Positions 33,995-41,652 of a stretch of 64,000 bases of DNA are shown one piece after another (positions within the stretch are counted from its first letter, which is position 1; every line of letters starts with the position of its first letter). The translations under genes and the position numbers were made by a program. Source of the DNA: an uncultured Burkholderiales bacterium. GTDB lineage: Bacteria; Pseudomonadota; Gammaproteobacteria; Burkholderiales; Burkholderiaceae_C. The stretch spans positions 1-64,000 of the forward strand of contig CALTTG010000013.1 in NCBI GenBank assembly GCA_943908475.1, in the 5' to 3' direction. A model generated the notes under the pieces. That model searched no databases. It saw only the letters and a program-made list of their open reading frames with translations, and was not told where the DNA came from.

Positions 33995-34801
33995 ATGACA
34001 GCCGTGTTGCGCCCTTTGCTCGCGGCCCTGCTGGTGGGGGCCTCCACGGCCGCCCAGGCCGGCCTGTTTTCGGACGACGATGCGCGCCGGGCCATTTTGG
34101 AGTTGCGCCAGCAACGCACGCAGGACCAGGAAGCCTTCGCCGCCCGGCTCAACGCCTTGAGCACACAGCTCGACACGGCCCGCCGCAGCTTGCTGGAGAT
34201 GAATGCCCAACTCGAACAGGCCCGTGCTGAAATGGCTCGCCTGCGGGGACAGGACGAGGTCATGGCGCGGGACTTGGCCGAGGTGCAGAGCCGCCTGAGA
34301 GACACCCAGCAGGGCATCGAAGAGCGCGTGCGCAAGCTCGAGCCCCAGAGCATCACCCTCGATGGCAAGACCTTCTCGGTCGAGCCAGATGAACGCAAGG
34401 TGTTCGAAGACGCCTTGGCCCGCATGCGTCAAGCGGACTTCGCGGGGGGCGCTCGTGACCTGAAGGCATTTTTGTTGAAGTACCCCAGCACGGGGTATCG
34501 AGAATCGGCCCTGTATTGGCTGGGCAACGCGCACTATGGCTTGCGTGAGTACAAAGACGCCATCCAGCAGTTTCGGGCGTTGCTCAGCCTGTCGCCCAAG
34601 CACGCGCGAGCCCCTGAGGCCATGTTGTCGATCGCCAGTTGCCACAGCGAACTCAAGGAGGCCAAGGCCGCTCGCAAGGCCTTGGACGAGTTGATCAAGT
34701 CTTACCCAGACTCCGAGGCGGCCCAGGCGGCCCGTGATCGCTTGGCCGGGAGCGCCAACGAGCCCAGCGGCAGCGCCAGTGCGGGAAGCAAGGCCCGTTG
34801 A
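33995..34801 (+). CDS. cpoB: Cell division coordinator CpoB (YbgF)
   Basis: CpoB is a periplasmic protein that links peptidoglycan synthesis to Tol-Pal activity. The 268-residue protein has a signal peptide (LLAALLVGASTAAQA). A coiled coil follows (about residues 30-110), and then a TPR domain with FEDALARMRQADFAGGARDL, SALYWLGNAHYGLREY and SIASCHSELKEAKAA. The ATG at 33995 was preferred over a TTG six bases earlier. Its stop shares one base with the tcdA start. Confidence 0.94.
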   Translation: MTAVLRPLLAALLVGASTAAQAGLFSDDDARRAILELRQQRTQDQEAFAARLNALSTQLDTARRSLLEMNAQLEQARAEMARLRGQDEVMARDLAEVQSRLRDTQQGIEERVRKLEPQSITLDGKTFSVEPDERKVFEDALARMRQADFAGGARDLKAFLLKYPSTGYRESALYWLGNAHYGLREYKDAIQQFRALLSLSPKHARAPEAMLSIASCHSELKEAKAARKALDELIKSYPDSEAAQAARDRLAGSANEPSGSASAGSKAR

Positions 34802-35580
34802 TGACGCTGGACGATGACGCCGATCTGGAGCGCCGCTTCGGGGGCTTGCGCCGTCTGTACGGCCCGGCCGCCTACAAGCGGGTGCGGGCCGCGCGGTTCG
34901 CCGTGGTGGGGGTGGGCGGCGTGGGGTCTTGGGCGGCCGAAGCCCTCGTCCGAAGTGGTGTGGCCAGCGTCACCCTGATCGACATGGACCATGTGGCCGA
35001 GTCCAACGTCAACCGCCAGATTCAAGCCCTCAGTTCCACCCTGGGTCAGGCCAAGGTGCAGGCCCTCCGCGAGCGCATGGCCCTGATCCATCCCGGGTGT
35101 CAGGTGATCACCATCGAGGAGTTCGTGGACGAGGACAACGTGGCCACATGGCTGGGTGCGGCGCCACTGGATGGCGTGCTCGATTGCTGCGATCAAGTTC
35201 GCGCCAAAGCCGCTCTGGCAGCTTGGGGGCGGGCTCACGGGGTGCCCGTGGTTGCGGTGGGGGCGGCCGGCGGCAAGGTGTTGCCACAGCAGGTGGAAGT
35301 GGCCGATCTGGCCGAGGTCACCCACGACCCCTTGTTGGCCAGCTTGCGCCAGCGCCTGCGTCAACGCCACGAGGGCGCCCGCAAGGGCCCCATGGGACTG
35401 CGTTGCGTGTTCTCTCGCGAGGCGGTTCGCCCTCCTCAAGACGGGGTGTGCGACACCGATGGCAGCTTGAACTGCCACGGGTATGGTTCCAGCGTGATGG
35501 TCACCGCCAGCTTTGGCATGGTGGCTGCGGCACAGCTTGTGAACACAGTGATTGCAAGTTCCTCAAAAAGCGGTATATAA
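34801..35580 (+). CDS. tcdA: tRNA threonylcarbamoyladenosine dehydratase TcdA (CsdL)
   Basis: TcdA is an E1-like, ATP-using enzyme that cyclises t6A at position 37 of ANN-decoding tRNAs to ct6A. The 259-residue protein has the Rossmann motif VVGVGGVGSWAAEALVRSG near residue 34, DMDHVAESNVNRQIQA near residue 61 and GSSVMVTASFGMVAA near the end. tRNA-Lys is one of its substrates, and a tRNA-Lys gene starts 13 bp downstream, possibly by chance. The -10 box of that tRNA overlaps the tcdA stop codon. Confidence 0.94.
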   Translation: MTLDDDADLERRFGGLRRLYGPAAYKRVRAARFAVVGVGGVGSWAAEALVRSGVASVTLIDMDHVAESNVNRQIQALSSTLGQAKVQALRERMALIHPGCQVITIEEFVDEDNVATWLGAAPLDGVLDCCDQVRAKAALAAWGRAHGVPVVAVGAAGGKVLPQQVEVADLAEVTHDPLLASLRQRLRQRHEGARKGPMGLRCVFSREAVRPPQDGVCDTDGSLNCHGYGSSVMVTASFGMVAAAQLVNTVIASSSKSGI

Positions 35581-35581
35581 T
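35552..35581 (+). promoter_or_regulatory. Promoter of tRNA-Lys(TTT)
   Basis: TTGCAA (35552-35557), an 18-nt spacer and a perfect TATAAT (35576-35581) lie in the end of tcdA. Transcription would start about 6 nt before the tRNA. Confidence 0.7.
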
Positions 35582-35593
35582 TTCGGGCTCGAC

Positions 35594-35669
35594 GGGTCGT
35601 TAGCTCAGTTGGTAGAGCAGCGGACTTTTAATCCGTTGGTCGCAGGTTCGAGTCCCGCACGACCCACCA
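35594..35669 (+). tRNA. tRNA-Lys (anticodon TTT)
   Basis: The 76-nt gene folds as a normal tRNA with acceptor GGGTCGT/ACGACCC, D-arm GCTC...GAGC and anticodon loop CTTTTAA (TTT). The T-arm contains GGTTCGAGTCC. The 3' CCA is encoded. It reads AAA and AAG. Confidence 0.97.
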
Positions 35670-35697
35670 TCGAGATCTTGAAAAAATTCAAAAAATC

Positions 35698-35725
35698 TAG
35701 ACAGTTGCTGAAAACGTGATATAGT
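35698..35725 (+). promoter_or_regulatory. Promoter of tRNA-Lys(CTT)
   Basis: TAGACA (35698-35703), a 16-nt spacer and TATAGT (35720-35725) each match the sigma-70 consensus at five of six positions. It lies about 80 nt before the second tRNA-Lys, so that tRNA can be made independently with a trimmed leader. The flanking region is AT-rich compared with the window. Confidence 0.6.
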
Positions 35726-35806
35726 CTAGGTCTTCGCTGATTAACCAAAGTCAGTGATGCGAAAAAGCCGGTGGCACCGATCATCGGCAACCATACCGAA
35801 AGGTAC

Positions 35807-35882
35807 GGGCTCTTAGCTCAGTTGGTAGAGCAGCGGACTCTTAATCCGTTGGTCGAGTGTTCGAGTCACTCAGGGCCCACCA
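35807..35882 (+). tRNA. tRNA-Lys (anticodon CTT)
   Basis: The 76-nt gene has acceptor GGGCTCT/AGGGCCC with one U-G pair, anticodon loop ACTCTTAAT (CTT), T-stem GAGTG/CACTC and an encoded CCA. Its D-arm and anticodon arm are almost identical to the TTT gene 137 bp upstream, so one probably arose by duplication and anticodon change. Confidence 0.97.
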
Positions 35883-35901
35883 AGAATTCTGATTGAAATC
35901 A

Positions 35902-35934
35902 AAGGCTTGCACGAAAGTGCAGGCCTTTTTTCTT
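35902..35934 (+). terminator. Intrinsic terminator after the tRNA-Lys genes
   Basis: AAGGCTTGCAC (35902-35912), a GAAA tetraloop and GTGCAGGCCTT (35917-35927) form an 11-bp stem with one G-U pair, followed by TTTTCTT. Confidence 0.93.
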
Positions 35935-35976
35935 GACCGTCCCAGCTTCACCAAGAAGCCTGGACCACAGCTCCCG

Positions 35977-36546
35977 TCAAGCCACTCGAGCTGAAGGGCT
36001 CACCTGCCGCCGACGCAGGGCCATTTCGCGGCCCATGCCATGGAGATCTCCAGCCGCCATTCTGGCCCGGGCCTCGGGGTAGACCATCGATTCCTCAAGG
36101 GCGATGTGATCGTGGTACAGGGCCTTGAACGTGGGAATGGCCAGCGCCAGTTGCTCCGGGTTGTACCAGTTGTAGCCTGCGGCAATCGCTTCAAACTGCG
36201 GCGCCAGCTCACGCCAGTCTTCTTCGATCCAGCAGTGGTCTTGCTGCAGTCGCAGCACTTGGCGCACCAGCTCATCGTCGCTGCTGACCAGCAGGGCCGG
36301 GAAGATGTGCTGCTCCTCGTCCTGATGGTGCAGTCGAGCCGTCTGGTTGAAAAACATGAAGATGTCGCGCGCCAGTTCCCGGGCGCGGCCATCGATGCCT
36401 TGGCGGTCCAAGTGGACCAGCAACTCGTCCATTCGATCGAGACCGGCCATGATCTGTCGATGGCATTCGTCCAGCACCTCGAACGGTGCGATGGCGCCGG
36501 TGGGAATGGACGTGACGTGGCTGGATGCAGTGGGTCGTGCAGGCAT
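35977..36546 (-). CDS. Hemerythrin-like metal-binding protein
   Basis: The 189-residue protein has a hemerythrin HHE-type four-helix domain. His and Glu ligands are in CHRQIMAGLDRM, ARLHHQDEEQHIFP, QDHCWIEEDW and YHDHIALEESMVYP, spread over residues 30-175. It should hold a di-iron centre and may sense or carry oxygen or respond to nitric oxide. The ATG at 36546 has GGAG 6 nt upstream; an in-frame GTG at 36573 is less likely. It is divergent from the LRR-kinase gene, with under 100 bp between them. Confidence 0.9.
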   Translation of the reverse strand: MPARPTASSHVTSIPTGAIAPFEVLDECHRQIMAGLDRMDELLVHLDRQGIDGRARELARDIFMFFNQTARLHHQDEEQHIFPALLVSSDDELVRQVLRLQQDHCWIEEDWRELAPQFEAIAAGYNWYNPEQLALAIPTFKALYHDHIALEESMVYPEARARMAAGDLHGMGREMALRRRQVSPSARVA

Positions 36547-36643
36547 GGCGATCTCCGGTGAAGGCACTGTCACTGATTCTGAGCGTGAGCCATTCCGTGG
36601 CCTTGTGCCAAGTCAAACCCAAACCGCGCGGACAATCGTGCCC

Positions 36644-37954
36644 ATGCACACCCTCTCTCAATTGCGCTCGGGCCAACTGCGCGGGCTGACCCGGCTGGAC
36701 CTGGCCGAACAACTCACCACCGTGCCTGACGAGGTGCACGACCTGGCCGACACCCTGGAGGTGCTCAACCTCAGCAACAACGCCTTGAGTGACCTGCCCG
36801 ACTGGTTGGCTGAATTGCCGCACCTGAAGGTGCTGTTTTGCTCGGACAACCGCTTCACCGCCCTGCCCGAGGTGGTGGGGGCTTGCCCCGCCTTGACCAT
36901 GGTGGGCTTCAAGGCCAACCGCATCACGCAGGTGTCAGCCCGCAGCCTGCCGCCGGCCTTGCGCTGGTTGATCCTGACCGACAACGCCATCGATCGGCTC
37001 CCTGACAGCTTGGGCCAGCGCCCGGCGCTGGAGAAGGTGGCGCTGGCGGGCAATCGACTCTCGGCCTTGCCCGACAGCATGGCGCAGTGCACCCAGTTGG
37101 CGCTGTTGCGCTTGTCCGCCAACGAGTTTCGTCAGTTCCCGCCATGGCTGTGGTCTCTGCCCAGCCTCAGTTGGCTGGCGTTGGCCGGCAACCCTGCCAC
37201 GGCTGACGCAGAAGCACGCGCGCTCGACCGTGGGGCCCTGCCATCGGTGTTGTGGTCCACCTTGACCCAACATCAATGCCTGGGCGAGGGTGCTTCGGGA
37301 CACATCCACCGCGTGAGTTGGGACACGCCCTCGGGCACCCAGTGGGGTGCCCTCAAGGTGTTCAAGGGCGAGCTGACCAGTGACGGCTGGCCCCGCAGCG
37401 AGATGGCGGCGGCCTTGCAGGCCGGCACCCACCCGCACCTGATCGGCGTGCAGGCCACCCTGGAGGGGCACCCGCAAGGCCGTCAAGGTTTGTTGATGCC
37501 CTTGGTGCCGCCGGGGCAGCAGGCCTTGGCGCAGCCGCCCAGCCTGAGCAGCTGCTCGCGTGATGTGTATCCCGCCGATCGCCAGTGGACCTGGACCGAA
37601 GCCTGGCGCATGGCCTCAGAGTCCGCTTCGGCCCTTCAGCACCTGCACGCTCGGGGGCTGATGCATGGCGATTTCTATGCGCACAACCTGCTGTGGCAAG
37701 CCGGGAGGCCGCTCTTGTTGGGTGATTTCGGCGCGGCCACACCGTTTGATCCTGCCGACGCCTTGCTGGCCCGACGCATGGCCCAGATCGACGTGCGCGC
37801 GTGGGGATGCTTCCTGCAAGAGTTGATCGCCAGGGTGCATGGCGGCGAGGTGCCCCAGGAGGCCTGCGCCCTGCAACAAGCCTGCATGGGGCCAGTGCTG
37901 CAACGACCCGGATGGGCGGAGATCTGTCGGGCGTTGAGCACACTTCCGCGCTGA
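36644..37954 (+). CDS. Leucine-rich-repeat protein kinase
   Basis: The 436-residue protein joins an N-terminal leucine-rich-repeat domain to a eukaryote-type protein kinase. About seven or eight repeats cover residues 10-195 (for example LEVLNLSNNALSDLPDWL, LEKVALAGNRLSALPDSM). The kinase part follows from about residue 205 with a glycine loop GEGASG, the lysine in ALKVFKG, the catalytic loop HGDFYAHNLL (HGD in place of HRD) and DFG in LGDFGAAT. All main catalytic residues look present, so it may be active. No membrane segment is seen. Targets are unknown. The ATG at 36644 is the natural start after a divergent gap. Confidence 0.9.
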   Translation: MHTLSQLRSGQLRGLTRLDLAEQLTTVPDEVHDLADTLEVLNLSNNALSDLPDWLAELPHLKVLFCSDNRFTALPEVVGACPALTMVGFKANRITQVSARSLPPALRWLILTDNAIDRLPDSLGQRPALEKVALAGNRLSALPDSMAQCTQLALLRLSANEFRQFPPWLWSLPSLSWLALAGNPATADAEARALDRGALPSVLWSTLTQHQCLGEGASGHIHRVSWDTPSGTQWGALKVFKGELTSDGWPRSEMAAALQAGTHPHLIGVQATLEGHPQGRQGLLMPLVPPGQQALAQPPSLSSCSRDVYPADRQWTWTEAWRMASESASALQHLHARGLMHGDFYAHNLLWQAGRPLLLGDFGAATPFDPADALLARRMAQIDVRAWGCFLQELIARVHGGEVPQEACALQQACMGPVLQRPGWAEICRALSTLPR

Positions 37955-37969
37955 GCGCCCCACAACAAA

Positions 37970-37998
37970 AAGCCCGGCAGGTTGGACCTGTCGGGCTT
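37970..37998. terminator. Strong stem-loop, T-run best on the minus strand
   Basis: AAGCCCGGCAGGT (37970-37982) and ACCTGTCGGGCTT (37986-37998) form a 13-bp stem with one G-U pair and a 3-nt loop. On the plus strand it follows the LRR-kinase stop but has only a weak T-run. On the minus strand it is followed by TTTTTGTTG, so it works best for a transcript coming from the right, where no minus-strand gene is evident. Confidence 0.8.
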
Positions 37999-38002
37999 GT
38001 TC

Positions 38003-38141
38003 GGCGCCAGCAACCGCGGCACCTGAATGGACGAGAGGGCTGTCCATCCTGACTCCCGCATCGGCGGGCCGCCTCACTGGCGGGCAGACCACGGCAGGAC
38101 CCTCCTGCTGCCGGCAACCGGCGGTGTCTGCGATGACCGCC
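38003..38141 (-). ncRNA. Candidate structured small RNA in the LRR-kinase/nnr gap
   Basis: The gap from 37955 to 38308 holds no convincing protein gene. It contains six tight inverted repeats in a row: 38003-38023, 38027-38047, 38055-38068, 38069-38083, 38094-38108 and 38120-38141. It ends, on the minus strand, in the intrinsic terminator at 37970-37998. Such a series of hairpins before a T-run suggests a structured minus-strand RNA of about 150-250 nt. No known RNA family could be recognised; signature sequences of 6S, RNase P, tmRNA and cobalamin riboswitches were looked for and not found. The 5' end is unknown, although a TTGACA lies at 38172-38167 on the minus strand. Confidence 0.4.
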
Positions 38142-38308
38142 GCTACCCGGCGAGTCCTGCGGGCTGTCAAGACCTGACTGCTGCCCACGTGCACAATGTG
38201 CCTGAAAACCACCGGCTTGTGTTCAGTGTGCGCCGCTGAACGCCGTGCTTTTGTGCAGTGTTTCACGCCAAAGGCCTGTGGCACTGCCATGAACCGACCC
38301 ATTTGCCC

Positions 38309-39943
38309 ATGACCGAGCCTTTGCCCATCCACCCCGGCCCCACTCACCCCTCCATGGCCTGGGACGACACGGTGCTGACCGTGACACAGATGGCGTGGGC
38401 CGATGCCTGGGCGGCAGCGCGGGGCCTGTCGGGCCAGCAACTCATGGCGCGGGCAGGTGAGGGGGTGGGGCGTGCGATTGCCCGACGTTGGTCTGCGCGA
38501 CCCACCTTGGTGCTTTGTGGGCCGGGCAACAACGGGGGGGACGGCTGGGTGGCCGCACGCTGGCTGGCCGAGCGTGGCTGGCCCGTGGTGGTGGCGTGTG
38601 ACCATGCTTTGAGCAGCCTCCATGGAGACGCCGCCCTTCATGCCGACGCTTGGCGGCAGGCGCGTGAAGAGGCGGGCCTGGACTCGCAGCCCCTGAGCCT
38701 GGCGGAGGCCGAAGCCCAACTGCCTCACCACGCGTTGGTCATCGATGCATTGTTTGGCGCCGGGCTGAGTCGCCCCTTGGAAGCTGGTACGCGAGCCGTG
38801 TTGTCCAAGGCACATGCTCTGGGTCTGATCGTGGTCGCGGTCGATGTGCCCTCGGGCCTGCACGGCGATCACGCCGACACCCTCGATGGCTTGCCCGTGC
38901 CTGCACCGGCCAGCCTGACCGTGACCTTCATGGGGACCAAGCCGGCCCACCTGCTGCACCCAGGCCGACGCTGGTGTGGCGAGATCGAGGTCGTCGACAT
39001 CGGCATCGCGCGCGATGCCTTGCAGGTGCTTCAGGCGACCGAGCCGACCCCCCTGACTCGCCTGAATGGGCCGCCTCTGTGGTCCTCTGCATGGCATGCG
39101 CCCGATGTCGCGGCCCACAAATATCACCGGGGGCACGTGTTGACCTTCAGCGGCCCCCGAATGCCCGGCGCATCTCGTTTATCGGCCAGGGCGGCAGCGC
39201 GCATGGGGGCCGGTCTGGTCACCCTGGCGGTGATGTCCTCTGCCTGGCCTCTCCTGGCGGGCAGCCTCCTGTCCACCATGGCGCATCCCTTGGCCGACGA
39301 CACACCGCAAGCGCTGGTCGACGACTGGCAGGCTCTGTTGCAAGCCCGGCGCTGGGAAGGGGTGGTGCTCGGCCCTGGGGCGGCACTGGGCTTGCCTGGC
39401 AATGTGCAAGAGACCCTGCGTGACTTGGTGCTTCGAGCGGTTTCGCACCCGGCACCCTTGGTGCTCGATGCCGATGCGCTGATGGCCTTTGAGCACGATG
39501 CCGAGCCCTTGATGGCGGCCTTGCAAGACCGACGAGCACGGGATGCCGGGCGTGTCTCGGTGGTGCTGACGCCTCACAGTGGCGAGTTCAATCGCCTGTT
39601 TGGCGACGAGGACGGGGGCAAGCTGTGTCGGACCCGCGCCGCCGCTGCTCGCGCCGGGGCGGTGGTGTTGCACAAAGGCCCAGACACCGTGGTGGCTCAC
39701 CCCGAGGGGCACACCGTCGTCAACACGCTCGCCCCGGTCTGGCTGGCCACCGCAGGCTCAGGCGATGTGCTGGCGGGTTTCATCGCAGGGTTGATGGCGC
39801 AAGGGGTGGATGCCATGCCTGCGGCCTGCGCGGCGGCCTGGGTGCATGGGGCCTGTGCCCAGGCATTCGGGCCCGGGCTGCTTGCTGAAGACCTGCCCGA
39901 GCAGGTGCCTGGCGTGCTGCGTCGCTTGTGGGGGGCGGCCTGA
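38309..39943 (+). CDS. nnr: Bifunctional NAD(P)H-hydrate epimerase / dehydratase
   Basis: Nnr repairs hydrated NAD(P)H. The 544-residue protein has the N-terminal YjeF epimerase domain with GPGNNGGDGWVAARWL near residue 72 and VIDALFGAGLSR near residue 146. The C-terminal ADP-dependent dehydratase has VLGPGAALG near residue 353, LTPHSGEFNRLFG near residue 420 and TAGSGDVLAGFIAGL near residue 482. The start is uncertain: ATG 38309, ATG 38354 and a GTG at 38258 are all in frame and none has a strong ribosome-binding site. It is convergent with the diguanylate cyclase gene, 7 bp away. Confidence 0.92.
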   Translation: MTEPLPIHPGPTHPSMAWDDTVLTVTQMAWADAWAAARGLSGQQLMARAGEGVGRAIARRWSARPTLVLCGPGNNGGDGWVAARWLAERGWPVVVACDHALSSLHGDAALHADAWRQAREEAGLDSQPLSLAEAEAQLPHHALVIDALFGAGLSRPLEAGTRAVLSKAHALGLIVVAVDVPSGLHGDHADTLDGLPVPAPASLTVTFMGTKPAHLLHPGRRWCGEIEVVDIGIARDALQVLQATEPTPLTRLNGPPLWSSAWHAPDVAAHKYHRGHVLTFSGPRMPGASRLSARAAARMGAGLVTLAVMSSAWPLLAGSLLSTMAHPLADDTPQALVDDWQALLQARRWEGVVLGPGAALGLPGNVQETLRDLVLRAVSHPAPLVLDADALMAFEHDAEPLMAALQDRRARDAGRVSVVLTPHSGEFNRLFGDEDGGKLCRTRAAAARAGAVVLHKGPDTVVAHPEGHTVVNTLAPVWLATAGSGDVLAGFIAGLMAQGVDAMPAACAAAWVHGACAQAFGPGLLAEDLPEQVPGVLRRLWGAA

Positions 39944-39950
39944 AACAGGG

Positions 39951-41624
39951 TCAGCCCAGGCAGGTGCGGTTCTTGCCGGTGCGCTTGGCCTCGTACAGCG
40001 CCAGGTCGGCACGGTCCAGCGCCGCCTCGATGGCTTCGTCCATGCGGTATTGGGTGACGCCCGCTGAAAATGTGATGAAGACCTTGCGCTCATCGGCCGT
40101 GAAAAATTCGGCGCTGAGTTGACGCTGCAGCCGGGTCAGCACAGCCTGGGCTTCGTCCACCGGGGTGTCGGGCAGCAGCACCACGAACTCTTCGCCACCG
40201 TAACGGGCGATGACATCGGTCGGTCGCAAGCACTCGCCCACGCGCCTTGCCAGAAACTTCAGGGCTTCGTCACCGGTCTGGTGGCCCAGCGTGTCGTTGA
40301 GCTTCTTGAAGTTGTCCACGTCAAGAAGGCCAATGGCGAGGCGAGCTTGTTGCCGGTCGACCCGAGAGCGTTCGGCCTCGAAAGCTCGCTGCAGGCCCCG
40401 GCGGTTGGCGATCTGGGTCAGGGGGTCGGTCGACACCTCGTCGGACAACTTGCGGATCTCGTCTTCCAGGTGGCGCACGCGTTCCGTGAGTTCGGTGGCC
40501 CGCGCGTGCTCGGCCTGCAGCTTGGCCTGTGCCATGCTGACGGCCCCGTGAACGGTGCGACTGTCGGCGACGAGGTCCCTCACCACCCCTGCCAGGCTTT
40601 CCAAGGTGTCGGCCTGGCCGATGGTGTCGGCATAGCCGACCAGCTTGTCCTGGAAGCGGCCCGTGGCTTGCCCCAACTCGCCGATCTCACTGAGCATCTG
40701 GTGGATCATTTGCTTGAGTGCCAGGCGTGCCGCCTCGCGCTCTTGCCTCAGTGCCTTTTGGCGTTCGCGTGTGCTCTCGAGCAGTTCATGCAGTCGTCGT
40801 CCGCCCCGTGGGGTCATGCCCAGAGCCAGCTCGGCCTTCATCGCCTGGCATTGACCCGACACCCAACTGTCGTCTTCGGTGAGGTCCACCAGGCTGTCGG
40901 TCAAGGCATGGCACAGGCCCACCAGTTGATCGACCAAGTGATGACGGTGTTCGATGATGCGCCGGGCCTGCTCGCAGGCTTGCTGCATCGAGTCGTGAAT
41001 GTCGTCCGCAGACGAGGTCATGGCCGCTGTCAGCGCCTGCTGTGCCTCTTGCGCCGCCACTTCCTGCGCAGGCAAGGCCAGCAACAAGGTGGCGTGCAGG
41101 TGTCCCACCCACTCCGGGGGGGCGCCAGTGGCTGCGGGGTTCAAGGCGCTGGCCGTTGCCGCAGCCTGTGGGGCAGAGGGTGCCTCTGACGCCTCGTTCA
41201 GTGTGGCGCCTGTTGGCGCATCGGCCTGCTGATTGACCAAGGCGTCAGGTTCGTCCTTGTCCCAGCTGAGGGTCAGTTGTTGCAAGCGCTGCAGCAGCTT
41301 GTCGGCCGAGTGCTTGCTGCCGCTCAACACCCGTTGCAGGCTGTCCTTCTTGCGGCCGGTGGTCCATTGCTTGTTCGAGCGCTCCAGGCCCCGCGTGATG
41401 CGCCCGATGAGCTCAGACCATTGTGGACCGACATCGGGTGGCGCCTCGGGGCGCGGCGACGCTGTGCGAGCAGGCAGGGGCACGCCCAGAGCCTGGCACT
41501 CGGCTTCGTAGGCGCGCTGGTAGTTGTCGGGTGTGGGCTCCTGGCGGTCCATGGCCAGACGCTTGAGCGCGGCCTTGGCCAGCGCAGCAGGGGAGTTGGG
41601 GGAGGGCACCGAACTGGCGGACAT
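39951..41624 (-). CDS. Diguanylate cyclase (GGDEF)
   Basis: The 557-residue protein ends in a GGDEF domain with the active motif GGEEF at residues 476-480 and the inhibitory-site RxxD (RPTD, 467-470). It should therefore make c-di-GMP with product feedback. The N-terminal 390 residues are Ala/Gln-rich and mostly helical, with a coiled coil at about 330-385 (AKLQAEHARATELTERVRHLEDEIRKL broken into heptads). No membrane segment or known sensor domain is visible. It lies 28 bp after the REC-PAS-GGDEF-EAL gene and ends the three-gene run. Confidence 0.93.
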   Translation of the reverse strand: MSASSVPSPNSPAALAKAALKRLAMDRQEPTPDNYQRAYEAECQALGVPLPARTASPRPEAPPDVGPQWSELIGRITRGLERSNKQWTTGRKKDSLQRVLSGSKHSADKLLQRLQQLTLSWDKDEPDALVNQQADAPTGATLNEASEAPSAPQAAATASALNPAATGAPPEWVGHLHATLLLALPAQEVAAQEAQQALTAAMTSSADDIHDSMQQACEQARRIIEHRHHLVDQLVGLCHALTDSLVDLTEDDSWVSGQCQAMKAELALGMTPRGGRRLHELLESTRERQKALRQEREAARLALKQMIHQMLSEIGELGQATGRFQDKLVGYADTIGQADTLESLAGVVRDLVADSRTVHGAVSMAQAKLQAEHARATELTERVRHLEDEIRKLSDEVSTDPLTQIANRRGLQRAFEAERSRVDRQQARLAIGLLDVDNFKKLNDTLGHQTGDEALKFLARRVGECLRPTDVIARYGGEEFVVLLPDTPVDEAQAVLTRLQRQLSAEFFTADERKVFITFSAGVTQYRMDEAIEAALDRADLALYEAKRTGKNRTCLG

Positions 41625-41652
41625 CTCGCCTCCGAAGGCGTTGGAAAGAGCC

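Noticed and set aside
38027..38239. Small 70-residue plus-strand open frame
   Set aside because: It has no ribosome-binding site and its composition follows the hairpin repeats; no protein-like pattern.
37999..38256. Cobalamin riboswitch on the minus strand
   Set aside because: AGTCAGGA at the right kind of position resembles part of the B12 box, but the rest of the box and the CCCCGCAACTG core are absent and no cobalamin gene follows.
37999..38256. 6S RNA, RNase P RNA or tmRNA
   Set aside because: None of their signature sequences are present. The hairpin series is short and consecutive rather than one long rod or a catalytic core.
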